Shown here: positions 1 to 5,373 of the stretch, one piece after another
Layout: each line of letters starts with the position of its first letter
Numbering within the stretch: position 1 is the first letter of the stretch
From: an uncultured Chloroflexaceae bacterium
GTDB lineage: Bacteria > Chloroflexota > Chloroflexia > Chloroflexales > Chloroflexaceae
NCBI GenBank assembly: GCA_937141995.1
Contig: CAKZQX010000086.1
Location: forward strand, 1-8,914
Length of the DNA stretch: 8,914 nucleotides
Direction of reading: 5' to 3'
The notes under the pieces: model-generated
The model's input: only the letters and a program-made list of their open reading frames with translations
Databases searched by the model: none
Told to the model about the DNA's origin: nothing
Translations under genes and position numbers: made by a program

Positions 1-621
1 CATGCCGTGGTACGCAAGGGCTTGCAGACGTTGATTATGAGCGCGCCGGATATGGAGGTCATCGGCGAGGCGGTGGACGGTGTTGATGCGGTGCTGAAGG
101 CGCGTGCGCTCAAGCCGGATGTGCTGCTGCTTGATATGCTCATGCCGCGCCAGGATGGGTTGGAGGCGATCCTGCAGATCAAGCGGGAAGATCCCGACGC
201 GAAGATCCTGGTGCTGACCAGCTTCGCCGATGATGATAAGATCTTTCCGACGATTAAGGCGGGCGCGCTGGGCTACCTGCTCAAGGACTCCTCGCCGGAT
301 CAATTGCTCCAGGCCATCGCCGATGTCCATGCGGGCAAGCCGTCGCTGCACCCGACGATTGCGCTCAAGCTGATGCGCGAGCTGAACCAGCCCTCCGATC
401 TGCCGCCGACCGAGGCTCCCCTGACCGAGCGCGAGGTTGAGGTGCTCAAGCTGGTGGCGCGCGGGCTGACCAACCAGGAGATCTCGGAACTGCTGGTCAT
501 CAGTGAGCGGACGGTGGGCAACCATATCGGCAGTATCCTGAGCAAGCTGCACCTGGCAAACCGGACCCAGGCAGCGCTCTATGCGTTGCGGCAGGGGCTG
601 GCGAGTCTGGATGAGAAGTAA
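1..621 (+). CDS. NarL/FixJ-family two-component response regulator, 5' end outside window
   Basis: A DNA-binding response regulator, phosphorylated by a partner kinase and then acting as a transcription factor. The reading frame is open from base 1 (His-Ala-Val-Val-Arg-Lys-Gly-Leu), which matches the region just after the N-terminal acidic pair of a receiver domain. The gene therefore starts upstream, and the GTG at 7 is internal. The phosphoacceptor Asp (LLLDMLMP) is the codon at 133-135. The switch Thr (LVLTSF) and the conserved Lys (GYLLKDSS) follow. A LuxR/GerE helix-turn-helix begins with [15 protein letters not shown] at about 421 and runs through [17 protein letters not shown]. Only the first beta strand and acidic pocket are missing. 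NarL-type regulators usually pair with HisKA_3 kinases, often encoded next to them; such a partner may lie upstream. Target genes cannot be read from this sequence. Confidence 0.95.
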   Translation, partial: HAVVRKGLQTLIMSAPDMEVIGEAVDGVDAVLKARALKPDVLLLDMLMPRQDGLEAILQIKREDPDAKILVLTSFADDDKIFPTIKAGALGYLLKDSSPDQLLQAIADVHAGKPSLHPTIALKLMRELNQPSDLPPTEAPLTEREVEVLKLVARGLTNQEISELLVISERTVGNHIGSILSKLHLANRTQAALYALRQGLASLDEK

Positions 622-764
622 TAGAGAACATAGAACAAAGCAACATAGAACAAAACGTCGCTGACGCACAGTTATCACAGAACCAGTTTGTTTCTTGTCC
701 AGTGTTTGTCTGTGCTTTCTTTTCTTGGACGTTTGGCGGCAAACTGATATGAAAGGTCTTGCGG
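622..764. repeat. Convergent intergenic region with agaacaaa-type short repeats
   Basis: This is the gap between two converging genes. It holds a 13-bp direct repeat, aacatagaacaaa, at 627-639 and 642-654. A pyrimidine-rich run (about 685-730: tttgtttcttgtcc..., ctttcttttcttgg) resembles the same motif in reverse complement. A 6-bp stem (cacaga at 676-681 with tctgtg at 709-714) precedes a T-rich run, but the 27-nt loop makes it a poor intrinsic terminator. I see no other convincing terminator for either gene. Confidence 0.55.
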
Positions 765-2675
765 CTATGGTTCTGCTGCTGCTTGCGCTTCGGTCGGATC
801 GGTAGCGCGTGGGGCGACGCGCAGCGGTAGTGTCACCGTGAAGGTGGTGCCCTGGCCGACGCTGCTTGTCACGGCGATCTCGCCGCCCATCATCCGGCAG
901 TAGCGCCGGCTGATCGCCAGGCCCAGTCCGGTCCCGCCATACTTGCGCGTGGTTGAGGGGTCCGCCTGCGTGAACTCCTTGAAGAGCGTGTCAAGCTGAT
1001 CGGGGGCAATGCCGGAGCCGGTATCGGCAACCCGAAAGCGAATCAGATCCGCCGCCGCGGCGCTATCCCCATCATGAGAGGCGCGCGAGACCGTCAGGGT
1101 AATCGTGCCCTGCTCGGTAAACTTGGCGGCATTGCCCAGCAGGTTGAGCAGGATCTGCTGGGTCTTCAGTTGATCGGCATACATGATGCAGCCATCGTTG
1201 AGGCTATGCACCTCCAGCGTGTTGGCATGTTGTGCCACCAGCGGGCGCACCGTGTTGATCACCTGCTGCACCAGTTCGCTGACCGCAAACTCCTCCAGAA
1301 AAAGTTCCATCTTCCCCGCCTCGATCTTGGAGAAGTCCAGCAGATTACTGATAAGCGAGAGCAGATGTCTCCCGGCGGACTCAATTGCCAGCATGTCCGT
1401 CGTAATGTCGGCGATATCAGTCTCCTCTGCCTGCATGCGCACCAGTTCGCTATAGCCCAGGATGGCCGTCAGAGGGGTACGTAGTTCGTGGCTCATATTT
1501 GCCAGGAAAGTGCTCTTGGCGCGGTTGGCGGCTTCGGCGGCCTCCTTCGCCCGGGATAACTTATCATGGAGCCGGGTCAACGCTTCATTCTGCCGCCGCA
1601 GGGTCGCTTCCGCCTGCCGCCGGTCGGTGATATCATGCCAGACGATCAGCCGCCCGCGCAGATGCCCGGCGCGATCATACAGCGGCGAGATACGCATGTC
1701 ATAGGCGCGTTCCACGCCATCTTCCGTAACGATCAGCTCTTCCGTCAACTCGGTGACATTGGCGTAGCGCCGGATCAAGTCGGGCCAGGGCGCGAAGACC
1801 TGCCGGGCCGACTGGCCGATGATCTCAGAGGCAGTGCAGCCGATACTGCGCTGGGCCGCCGGGTTGATATCAACGATCTGTTCCTGCTCATTAATCACGA
1901 TTACGCCATCACCCATACTCTCGATCACCAGGTCGCGCGCCACCGGCACCACATCAAGCAACCGATAGCGGGAGATCCCCAGCGCCAGCACTAGCGCGGA
2001 GAGCACAAAACCGAAGGGGGTCAGATCCAGGAAGGGCCAGGGGTTCAGGCCGGAGATATACATCGCATTGCCGAGCCAGGGCATCAGGCCGCCCAGCAGC
2101 ATAATCCCGGTCTGCCGGCGGTAGAGCCGTGGCGAGCGGATAAATGTGTGGGTCAGCAGAACCATACCGACCAGCAGGCAGGTGTATGAAAACATAGTAT
2201 GGACCCAGAAGCCCGGGCCATACGAGAAATCCAGGAAGGGGTACACCCCGCTGCGATCCAGCCGGATATTTGCCCAGATCAGGCCATGCTGTTCATTCGT
2301 CCAGACGAGCAGCAGCGTCAGCAGGGGGCTGATCGCCAGGAGCGGAATAGTTCGACGGTTGAGCCAGTGCCCCCGCCCGGTGTGCTGCAGGACAAAGCCC
2401 AGCCAGGCCGGCGCCACCGTGACAATGCCCAGGTATTGCACTTTTGCCCAGAGGAGCATCACCGCATAGCGGGTTGTGCTCAACTCCAGCGCATATCCCA
2501 ACGCCCAGACCGCCGCGGCCACGGCCAGCAGCAGCAGGGCCGGTGCGCCGGGCAGTTCACGCCGTCGCCAGGTAAACCCGCCGATGGCAAGTGACAGCAT
2601 GGCTGCCAGGATCAGGGCGGTGGCATATGGGGGAATATTCAACCACTGCATCATTGCTTTTTGGAATAAACGCAC
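765..2675 (-). CDS. 7TM-PAS sensor histidine kinase (HisKA/HATPase)
   Basis: A membrane sensor kinase that should autophosphorylate on histidine and pass phosphate to a response regulator. From a GTG start it has 636 residues. Residues 1-240 are a run of hydrophobic helices of the 7TM histidine-kinase sensor type, ending in LGISRYRLLDVVPVAR. A PAS domain spans about 248-353. A coiled-coil linker rich in Arg, Glu and Ala (about 352-390) leads into HisKA with the H-box SHELRTPL, His396. The catalytic ATPase domain shows the N-box (N511, N515), G1 DTGSG (551-555), an F-box near 565-568, and G2 GTGLG (581-585). All key residues are present, so it should be active. It has no receiver domain, so its partner is separate. 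ATG codons 7 and 8 residues downstream (2654, 2651) are alternative starts; none has a clear ribosome-binding site. The convergent NarL-type regulator is not its expected partner class. Confidence 0.95.
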   Translation of the reverse strand: MRLFQKAMMQWLNIPPYATALILAAMLSLAIGGFTWRRRELPGAPALLLLAVAAAVWALGYALELSTTRYAVMLLWAKVQYLGIVTVAPAWLGFVLQHTGRGHWLNRRTIPLLAISPLLTLLLVWTNEQHGLIWANIRLDRSGVYPFLDFSYGPGFWVHTMFSYTCLLVGMVLLTHTFIRSPRLYRRQTGIMLLGGLMPWLGNAMYISGLNPWPFLDLTPFGFVLSALVLALGISRYRLLDVVPVARDLVIESMGDGVIVINEQEQIVDINPAAQRSIGCTASEIIGQSARQVFAPWPDLIRRYANVTELTEELIVTEDGVERAYDMRISPLYDRAGHLRGRLIVWHDITDRRQAEATLRRQNEALTRLHDKLSRAKEAAEAANRAKSTFLANMSHELRTPLTAILGYSELVRMQAEETDIADITTDMLAIESAGRHLLSLISNLLDFSKIEAGKMELFLEEFAVSELVQQVINTVRPLVAQHANTLEVHSLNDGCIMYADQLKTQQILLNLLGNAAKFTEQGTITLTVSRASHDGDSAAAADLIRFRVADTGSGIAPDQLDTLFKEFTQADPSTTRKYGGTGLGLAISRRYCRMMGGEIAVTSSVGQGTTFTVTLPLRVAPRATDPTEAQAAAEP

Positions 2676-2833
2676 ATCATTCGCTGCATAAACGTAAACT
2701 CACGCCACGATTCGCGCGTGAAGTAGAAACGATTGGATTGCACGCTACGTGTGGAACGCCAGGATGGGGGATATCGAGGAAAAGAAGTTTCAGAACCGAC
2801 GATATCGGGTGCCCACGTACAGCAACCGGCTAC

Positions 2834-2870
2834 TATCGAGAACAGAACAACCGAGCAGAGAACAACCTGT
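2834..2870. repeat. agaacaaa-type short repeat cluster
   Basis: Degenerate repeats of gagaacagaacaac lie here. The 12-mer atcgagaacaga (2834-2845) recurs in reverse complement at 3250-3261, followed there by ttctttgttcc. The motif also resembles the repeats at 627-654. These look like members of a dispersed low-complexity intergenic repeat rather than binding sites. Confidence 0.45.
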
Positions 2871-2954
2871 GCCGGAGCAGTGCCCGTCATGCTGGTTCTT
2901 GATCCGCTGTTTGTCTCTTCTTGCTCTATTATAATACGTAACCCGTGTCACTAC

Positions 2955-2986
2955 TTGACGATTTTGCCGGGAGGGCATATGCTCTC
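2955..2986 (+). promoter_or_regulatory. Candidate sigma-70-type promoter with overlapping 16-bp palindrome
   Basis: TTGACG (2955-2960) and TATGCT (2978-2983) are separated by exactly 17 bp. The -10 lies inside a palindrome, gagggcatatgctctc (2971-2986), in which seven of eight base pairs are Watson-Crick and one is G-T. A repressor site over a -10 box is one reading. The next gene starts at 3310, giving a leader over 300 nt long that includes the REP-like hairpin. Prediction by eye only. Confidence 0.35.
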
Positions 2987-3068
2987 AAGGGTATTTTTGC
3001 CGGATTGCATTGGAGTGCGGTCGGGTGGACCGGCAGAGACCGCCGCTTCAGAAGAACATTCTCGCATC

Positions 3069-3101
3069 GGGACGCGCTGCGGACGCGCAGAAGCGCGTCC
3101 C
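3069..3101. repeat. REP-like palindrome (gggacgcgct / agcgcgtccc)
   Basis: A perfect 10-bp stem pairs gggacgcgct (3069-3078) with agcgcgtccc (3092-3101) around a 13-nt loop that itself contains ggacgcgc. The 3' stem is followed by tacc. Palindromes of this gggacgcgc...gcgtccctac form are, from memory, common dispersed intergenic repeats in Chloroflexota. There is no T-run, so it is not an intrinsic terminator. Confidence 0.6.
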
Positions 3102-3285
3102 TACCACGAAAAGCCTGCACCTGAGACCAATGTGGTCAGCCATGTCGGGCAGCCCCTGCTGCTCTGTGCGATATTCCCCGGCACCTTCGCGCTTACCTCC
3201 GGGTACCTGGCCTGGAACGACTGTTACACGCGCATCGCCCATTTACGCTCTGTTCTCGATTCTTTGTTCCCTGGTATCACTACGT

Positions 3286-3300
3286 ATGCTATCATAGCAT
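3286..3300. promoter_or_regulatory. 15-bp perfect palindrome just upstream of the unknown gene
   Basis: The sequence atgctatcatagcat is a perfect inverted repeat with 7-bp arms and a 1-bp centre. It ends 9 bp before the ATG at 3310. TTGTTC at 3264-3269 and tgctat at 3287-3292 could make a weak promoter with 17-bp spacing over it. Position and symmetry suit an operator, but the regulator is unknown. Confidence 0.35.
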
Positions 3301-3309
3301 CCCAGAACG

Positions 3310-3816
3310 ATGAACGATTACATCTATATGAAAGAGAGACAGCCTTTGATCGATTTCAAGGAACCCTACCGGCCCCGGCCAATTCGCTTCCTGGAACTCT
3401 GGCAGGTAGCGGACTGGCGGTTGAAAGTCTATGGCATTGCCTACCAGCGCCCCCGGCCCCGCCCGGAACTGATCGCGGCGGCCAAAAAAGTCGTGCATGC
3501 GCAACTCAGCCAGTTGTGCGATGACTACCAGCACTACGGCGTCGGGTTCCTCGGCATTCACGATGGGCGCGAGAGTAACTTTGTCTTTGTCAACTTCTGG
3601 GCTGACGAGAACGAACTGCATCACCATATCTATGTCTCGCCACAGGAGAGACCGCAGCGCCTGGTGGATGTCACATCAAGCGGGTTGCTGGCCTGCGTCT
3701 GGGATCTGCGGGTGATCGGTTTTGAACGCCAGTCCTGGATCGACAGTGTGTTGCGCAACCCGGACGGCCCCGATCTGGAACAGTACCTGGCCTGCCGGTT
3801 GAATGAAGATGTCTGA
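3310..3816 (+). CDS. Conserved protein of unknown function, 168 aa
   Basis: I do not recognise a named function. The protein has the look of a conserved family: residues 27-46 read FLELWQVADWRLKVYGIAYQ, 77-96 read GVGFLGIHDGRESNFVFVNF, then WADENELHHHIYVSP (97-111), and LLACVWDLRVIGFERQSW (126-143). I recall similar uncharacterised proteins from other bacteria with the same HDGR...NFVFV...WADENELHHH core. The acidic residues followed by HHH (104-106) could bind a metal, but this is inference. It has no signal peptide or membrane helix and is probably cytoplasmic. The ATG at 3310 lacks a clear ribosome-binding site; the in-frame ATG at 3328 is an alternative. The next gene starts 87 bp after its stop, so co-transcription is possible. 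Confidence 0.85.
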   Translation: MNDYIYMKERQPLIDFKEPYRPRPIRFLELWQVADWRLKVYGIAYQRPRPRPELIAAAKKVVHAQLSQLCDDYQHYGVGFLGIHDGRESNFVFVNFWADENELHHHIYVSPQERPQRLVDVTSSGLLACVWDLRVIGFERQSWIDSVLRNPDGPDLEQYLACRLNEDV

Positions 3817-3903
3817 CCCGGCTTCTATTGGCCTGATCTGCCGGCATACAAATTGCTGCCCCGACAGCAGGTTTATCCATTTGAGCCAATCGGGAGGTAT
3901 GCA

Positions 3904-4209
3904 ATGGCCGGTTCAGCCGTAACCACAACCAACCATGATGAGATTCGGGCGTGGGTCGAGGTCCGCGATGGACGGCCGGTCCGGGTGCGCGGCACGGGAT
4001 CGGACAGTGATTCGGGTATCCTGCGGATCGATTTCCCCGGCGGCGCGGGGGAGGAGCAACTGGAGCCCATCTCCTGGACGGAATGGTTTGAGAAGTTTGA
4101 TGCTAATAATCTGGTGTTTCTCTACCAGGAGACCAGGAAGAGTGGCGAGGGGAGCACCTTCTTCAAGTTGGTCAGCCGCGAGACGGCCCGCGAGCAGGGT
4201 GGAGCATAG
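3904..4209 (+). CDS. Small conserved protein, family often mislabelled glucan branching enzyme
   Basis: A 101-residue soluble protein. The ATG at 3904 is chosen because GGGAGG (3892-3897) lies 6 bp upstream; the frame is open back to 3853 but has no such site there. The pattern TTTNHDEIRAWVEVRDGRPVRV, then RGTGSDSD, GILRIDFPGG, EQLEPISWTEWFEKFDANNLVFLYQE, ending in FFKLV, matches from memory a widespread small family whose members read roughly 'HxxIRxWVExRxGRPAxVxGTG...LLRIDFPG...ISWxEFFxxFdxxxLaFLYQ'. Databases often call these 1,4-alpha-glucan branching enzyme. At this size it cannot be that enzyme, which has about 600-700 residues and an amylase barrel, and the real function is unknown. 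The DUF1622 gene follows after 28 bp, suggesting one operon. Confidence 0.88.
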   Translation: MAGSAVTTTNHDEIRAWVEVRDGRPVRVRGTGSDSDSGILRIDFPGGAGEEQLEPISWTEWFEKFDANNLVFLYQETRKSGEGSTFFKLVSRETAREQGGA

Positions 4210-4237
4210 AGCGTAGCACCGCATTCCGAGGAACAGC

Positions 4238-4627
4238 ATGCGCTTTGACGAAATTATCACATTTGTTGGCGAGAGTGTTGACGCGGCCGGCGTGGGGTTG
4301 ATTGTTATCGGCCTGATTATTGCCACCGGGCGCTTTCTGCTGCAGGCGCGTCAGAATGCCGGGGAAGCTTACCATGGCTATCGCCATGGCCTGGGGCGTA
4401 CGCTGCTGCTGGGCCTCGAGTTCCTGGTCGCCGCCGATATTATTCGCACCGTGGCAATCGATCCTAACTTCCGCAATGTCGGCGTTCTGGCGCTGATCGT
4501 CCTCATCCGTACATTTCTGAGCTGGTCGCTTGAACTGGAACTGGAGGGCCACTGGCCCTGGCAATCCACGCGCCGTGCGCACTCCTCCCCCCATGCCTCG
4601 GAGAAAGCCCACACCTCTTCTGATTAA
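4238..4627 (+). CDS. DUF1622 family integral membrane protein
   Basis: A 129-residue inner-membrane protein of unknown role. GAGGA (4228-4232) sits 5 bp before the ATG. Three hydrophobic helices are visible: about 16-36 (AAGVGLIVIGLIIATGRFLL), 52-74 (with GLEFLVAADIIRTVAI) and 81-100 (VGVLALIVLIRTFLSWSLEL). The signature LGRTLLLGLEFLVAADIIRT followed by LIVLIRTFLSWSLELELEG is what I know from DUF1622 proteins. The tail from about 105 is hydrophilic, rich in His, Ser and Arg, and probably cytoplasmic. It lies 28 bp after the small soluble gene, so the two are likely translated from one message. Charged residues within the second helix region (E61, D67, R70) are conserved from memory and hint at transport or sensing, but no function is established. 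Confidence 0.9.
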   Translation: MRFDEIITFVGESVDAAGVGLIVIGLIIATGRFLLQARQNAGEAYHGYRHGLGRTLLLGLEFLVAADIIRTVAIDPNFRNVGVLALIVLIRTFLSWSLELELEGHWPWQSTRRAHSSPHASEKAHTSSD

Positions 4628-4628
4628 T

Positions 4629-4699
4629 ACGAGGTACGCAGTCGGTTCCAAACCGGACGTTTGACCCAATGAAAGCCTGATTCGCCTGCGGCAGCATTG
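4629..4699 (+). repeat. Dispersed ~75-bp repeat, solo copy A
   Basis: This copy starts about 2 bp after the DUF1622 stop codon. It shares an ordered set of blocks with copies B (6755-6829) and C (6897-6973, minus): a ggta/gtta-cgc start, a cggttcca-aaccg hairpin (4643-4655), gtttgaccc, and gattcgcctgcggcagcattg at the end. The cggtt/aaccg stem is kept in all three copies although the loop differs. It lacks the inverted partner seen for B and C. No protein is encoded. Confidence 0.7.
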
Positions 4700-4725
4700 A
4701 CACGCGTGCCCGGTAGCCTTACCAT
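4697..4725 (+). promoter_or_regulatory. Strong candidate promoter TTGACA-17-TACCAT
   Basis: A consensus -35 TTGACA (4697-4702) and a -10 TACCAT (4720-4725, four of six matches) are spaced by exactly 17 bp. Transcription would begin near 4732 and give a leader of about 37 nt ending in a strong ribosome-binding site, GAGGAGGTG (4756-4764). The -35 overlaps the 3' end of repeat copy A. It should drive the F420-type gene at 4769. Confidence 0.55.
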
Positions 4726-4768
4726 TACCACAGCAATCCCCGCATACGTAGCCGTTGAGGAGGTGTAT

Positions 4769-5191
4769 ATGCTAGACCTTGACCTGTCTACCGAGTTTGG
4801 CGCACGCGTTGACCGCCGCCTGCGCGAAGAACGTATTATCTGGTTGACGACGATGGGAGCGGATAACACGCCCCAGCCCAGCCCGGTCTGGTTTCTCTGG
4901 GATGGAGCACAGATCTTGATGTACAGCCAGCCGGATACACCCAAAATTCGCAATATCGCTCGTAACTCCCGCATTGCCCTGAACTTCGATGGCGATGGCC
5001 GGGGCGGCAACATTATTGTTATGACCGGCACAGCGCGTGTGGATACCGGCGCGCCCCCGGCCAATCAGGTGGCAGACTATGTGACGAAGTACCAGGAAGG
5101 CTTCAAGCGCATCCAGGTTACGCCCGATGGCTTTGCGCAGAGCTACTCGGTGCCGATCCGCATCATTCCGCAACGCCTGCGTGGGCATTAG
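4769..5191 (+). CDS. PPOX-class probable F420-dependent enzyme, Rv3369 family
   Basis: A 140-residue split-barrel flavin/deazaflavin-binding protein, cytoplasmic, probably using cofactor F420 for reduction or oxidation of an unknown substrate. The ATG at 4769 is chosen over an upstream in-frame ATG at 4697 because GAGGAGGTG (4756-4764) sits 4 bp before it, and because the earlier one falls in the promoter and repeat. Family marks: residues 8-31 with RLREERIIWLTT, then GADNTPQPSPVWFLWDG (30-46), ILMYSQPDTPKIRNIARNSR (49-68), IALNFDGDGRGGNIIVMTGTA (69-89) and a C-terminal SVPIRIIPQRLRG, the usual pattern of Rv3369-like proteins. Length is typical. No F420 biosynthesis gene is in the window, so cofactor choice rests on family membership. 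A hairpin terminator follows. Confidence 0.9.
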   Translation: MLDLDLSTEFGARVDRRLREERIIWLTTMGADNTPQPSPVWFLWDGAQILMYSQPDTPKIRNIARNSRIALNFDGDGRGGNIIVMTGTARVDTGAPPANQVADYVTKYQEGFKRIQVTPDGFAQSYSVPIRIIPQRLRGH

Positions 5192-5208
5192 TCGAACCGG
5201 CCCGCCGG

Positions 5209-5236
5209 ACTGCGGCAGCCGGCCTGCCGCAGTTTA
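5209..5236 (+). terminator. Candidate intrinsic terminator after F420-type gene
   Basis: A perfect 10-bp stem pairs actgcggcag (5209-5218) with ctgccgcagt (5224-5233) around a 5-nt loop, 17 bp after the stop codon. Only a short T-rich run (tttat) follows, so efficiency is uncertain. The core ctgcggcag also occurs in the nearby repeat copies. Confidence 0.5.
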
Positions 5237-5254
5237 TACCGATTTATTGTCATA

Positions 5255-5281
5255 GCCACCGAGGCCACCGAGGACGCAGAG
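5255..5281 (+). repeat. 9-bp tandem repeat (gccaccgag)
   Basis: Two exact tandem units gccaccgag (5255-5263, 5264-5272) are followed by a degenerate third, gacgcagag (5273-5281). This resembles the degenerate ccaccgagg/gacgcagag intergenic repeats known in several phyla. The rest of 5192-5373 shows no clear promoter or gene apart from the terminator. Confidence 0.6.
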
Positions 5282-5373
5282 ATGTTCAACAGGAATGTGC
5301 TGCTGCGCGTATTGCACCCATTCCGGCGCATGGCTGGTTTGATGGCAAACTGGTTTTAGACCTGGGATCTCGA

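Larger units (their letters stand above)
2676..3309. other. 634-bp gene-free region with palindromes and short repeats
   Basis: No reading frame here looks like a protein; long open frames through it cross palindromes and overlap the next gene. It contains a 6-bp inverted repeat just upstream of the kinase (2700-2705 with 2716-2721), paired gatatcg/cgatatc (2770-2776 with 2800-2806), agaacaaa-type repeats at 2834-2870, and a palindromic tattataata (2927-2936). It also holds a candidate promoter with palindrome (2955-2986), a REP-like hairpin (3069-3101) and a 15-bp palindrome (3286-3300). It separates two divergent genes, so promoters for both should lie here. Confidence 0.6.

Noticed and set aside
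2927..2943. Perfect TATAAT box (2930-2935) as a promoter
   Set aside because: No acceptable -35 hexamer occurs at 16-18 bp on either strand, and tattataata is self-complementary, so the match may be incidental.
2733..3524. Long plus-strand open frame (263 codons) through the intergenic region
   Set aside because: It crosses the REP-like palindrome, has no family-like pattern, and overlaps the well-supported gene at 3310 by over 200 bp in another frame.
4643..4655. tRNA T-arm-like sequence (cggttccaaaccg)
   Set aside because: It resembles a T stem-loop, but there is no acceptor stem, anticodon arm or D arm around it, and the same hairpin recurs in all three repeat copies.
5282..5359. 25-codon frame just before the FolC-like gene, as a possible leader peptide
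   Set aside because: The ribosome-binding site is weak, it overlaps the tandem-repeat region's edge, there is no attenuator hairpin after it, and chance occurrence is likely at this length.
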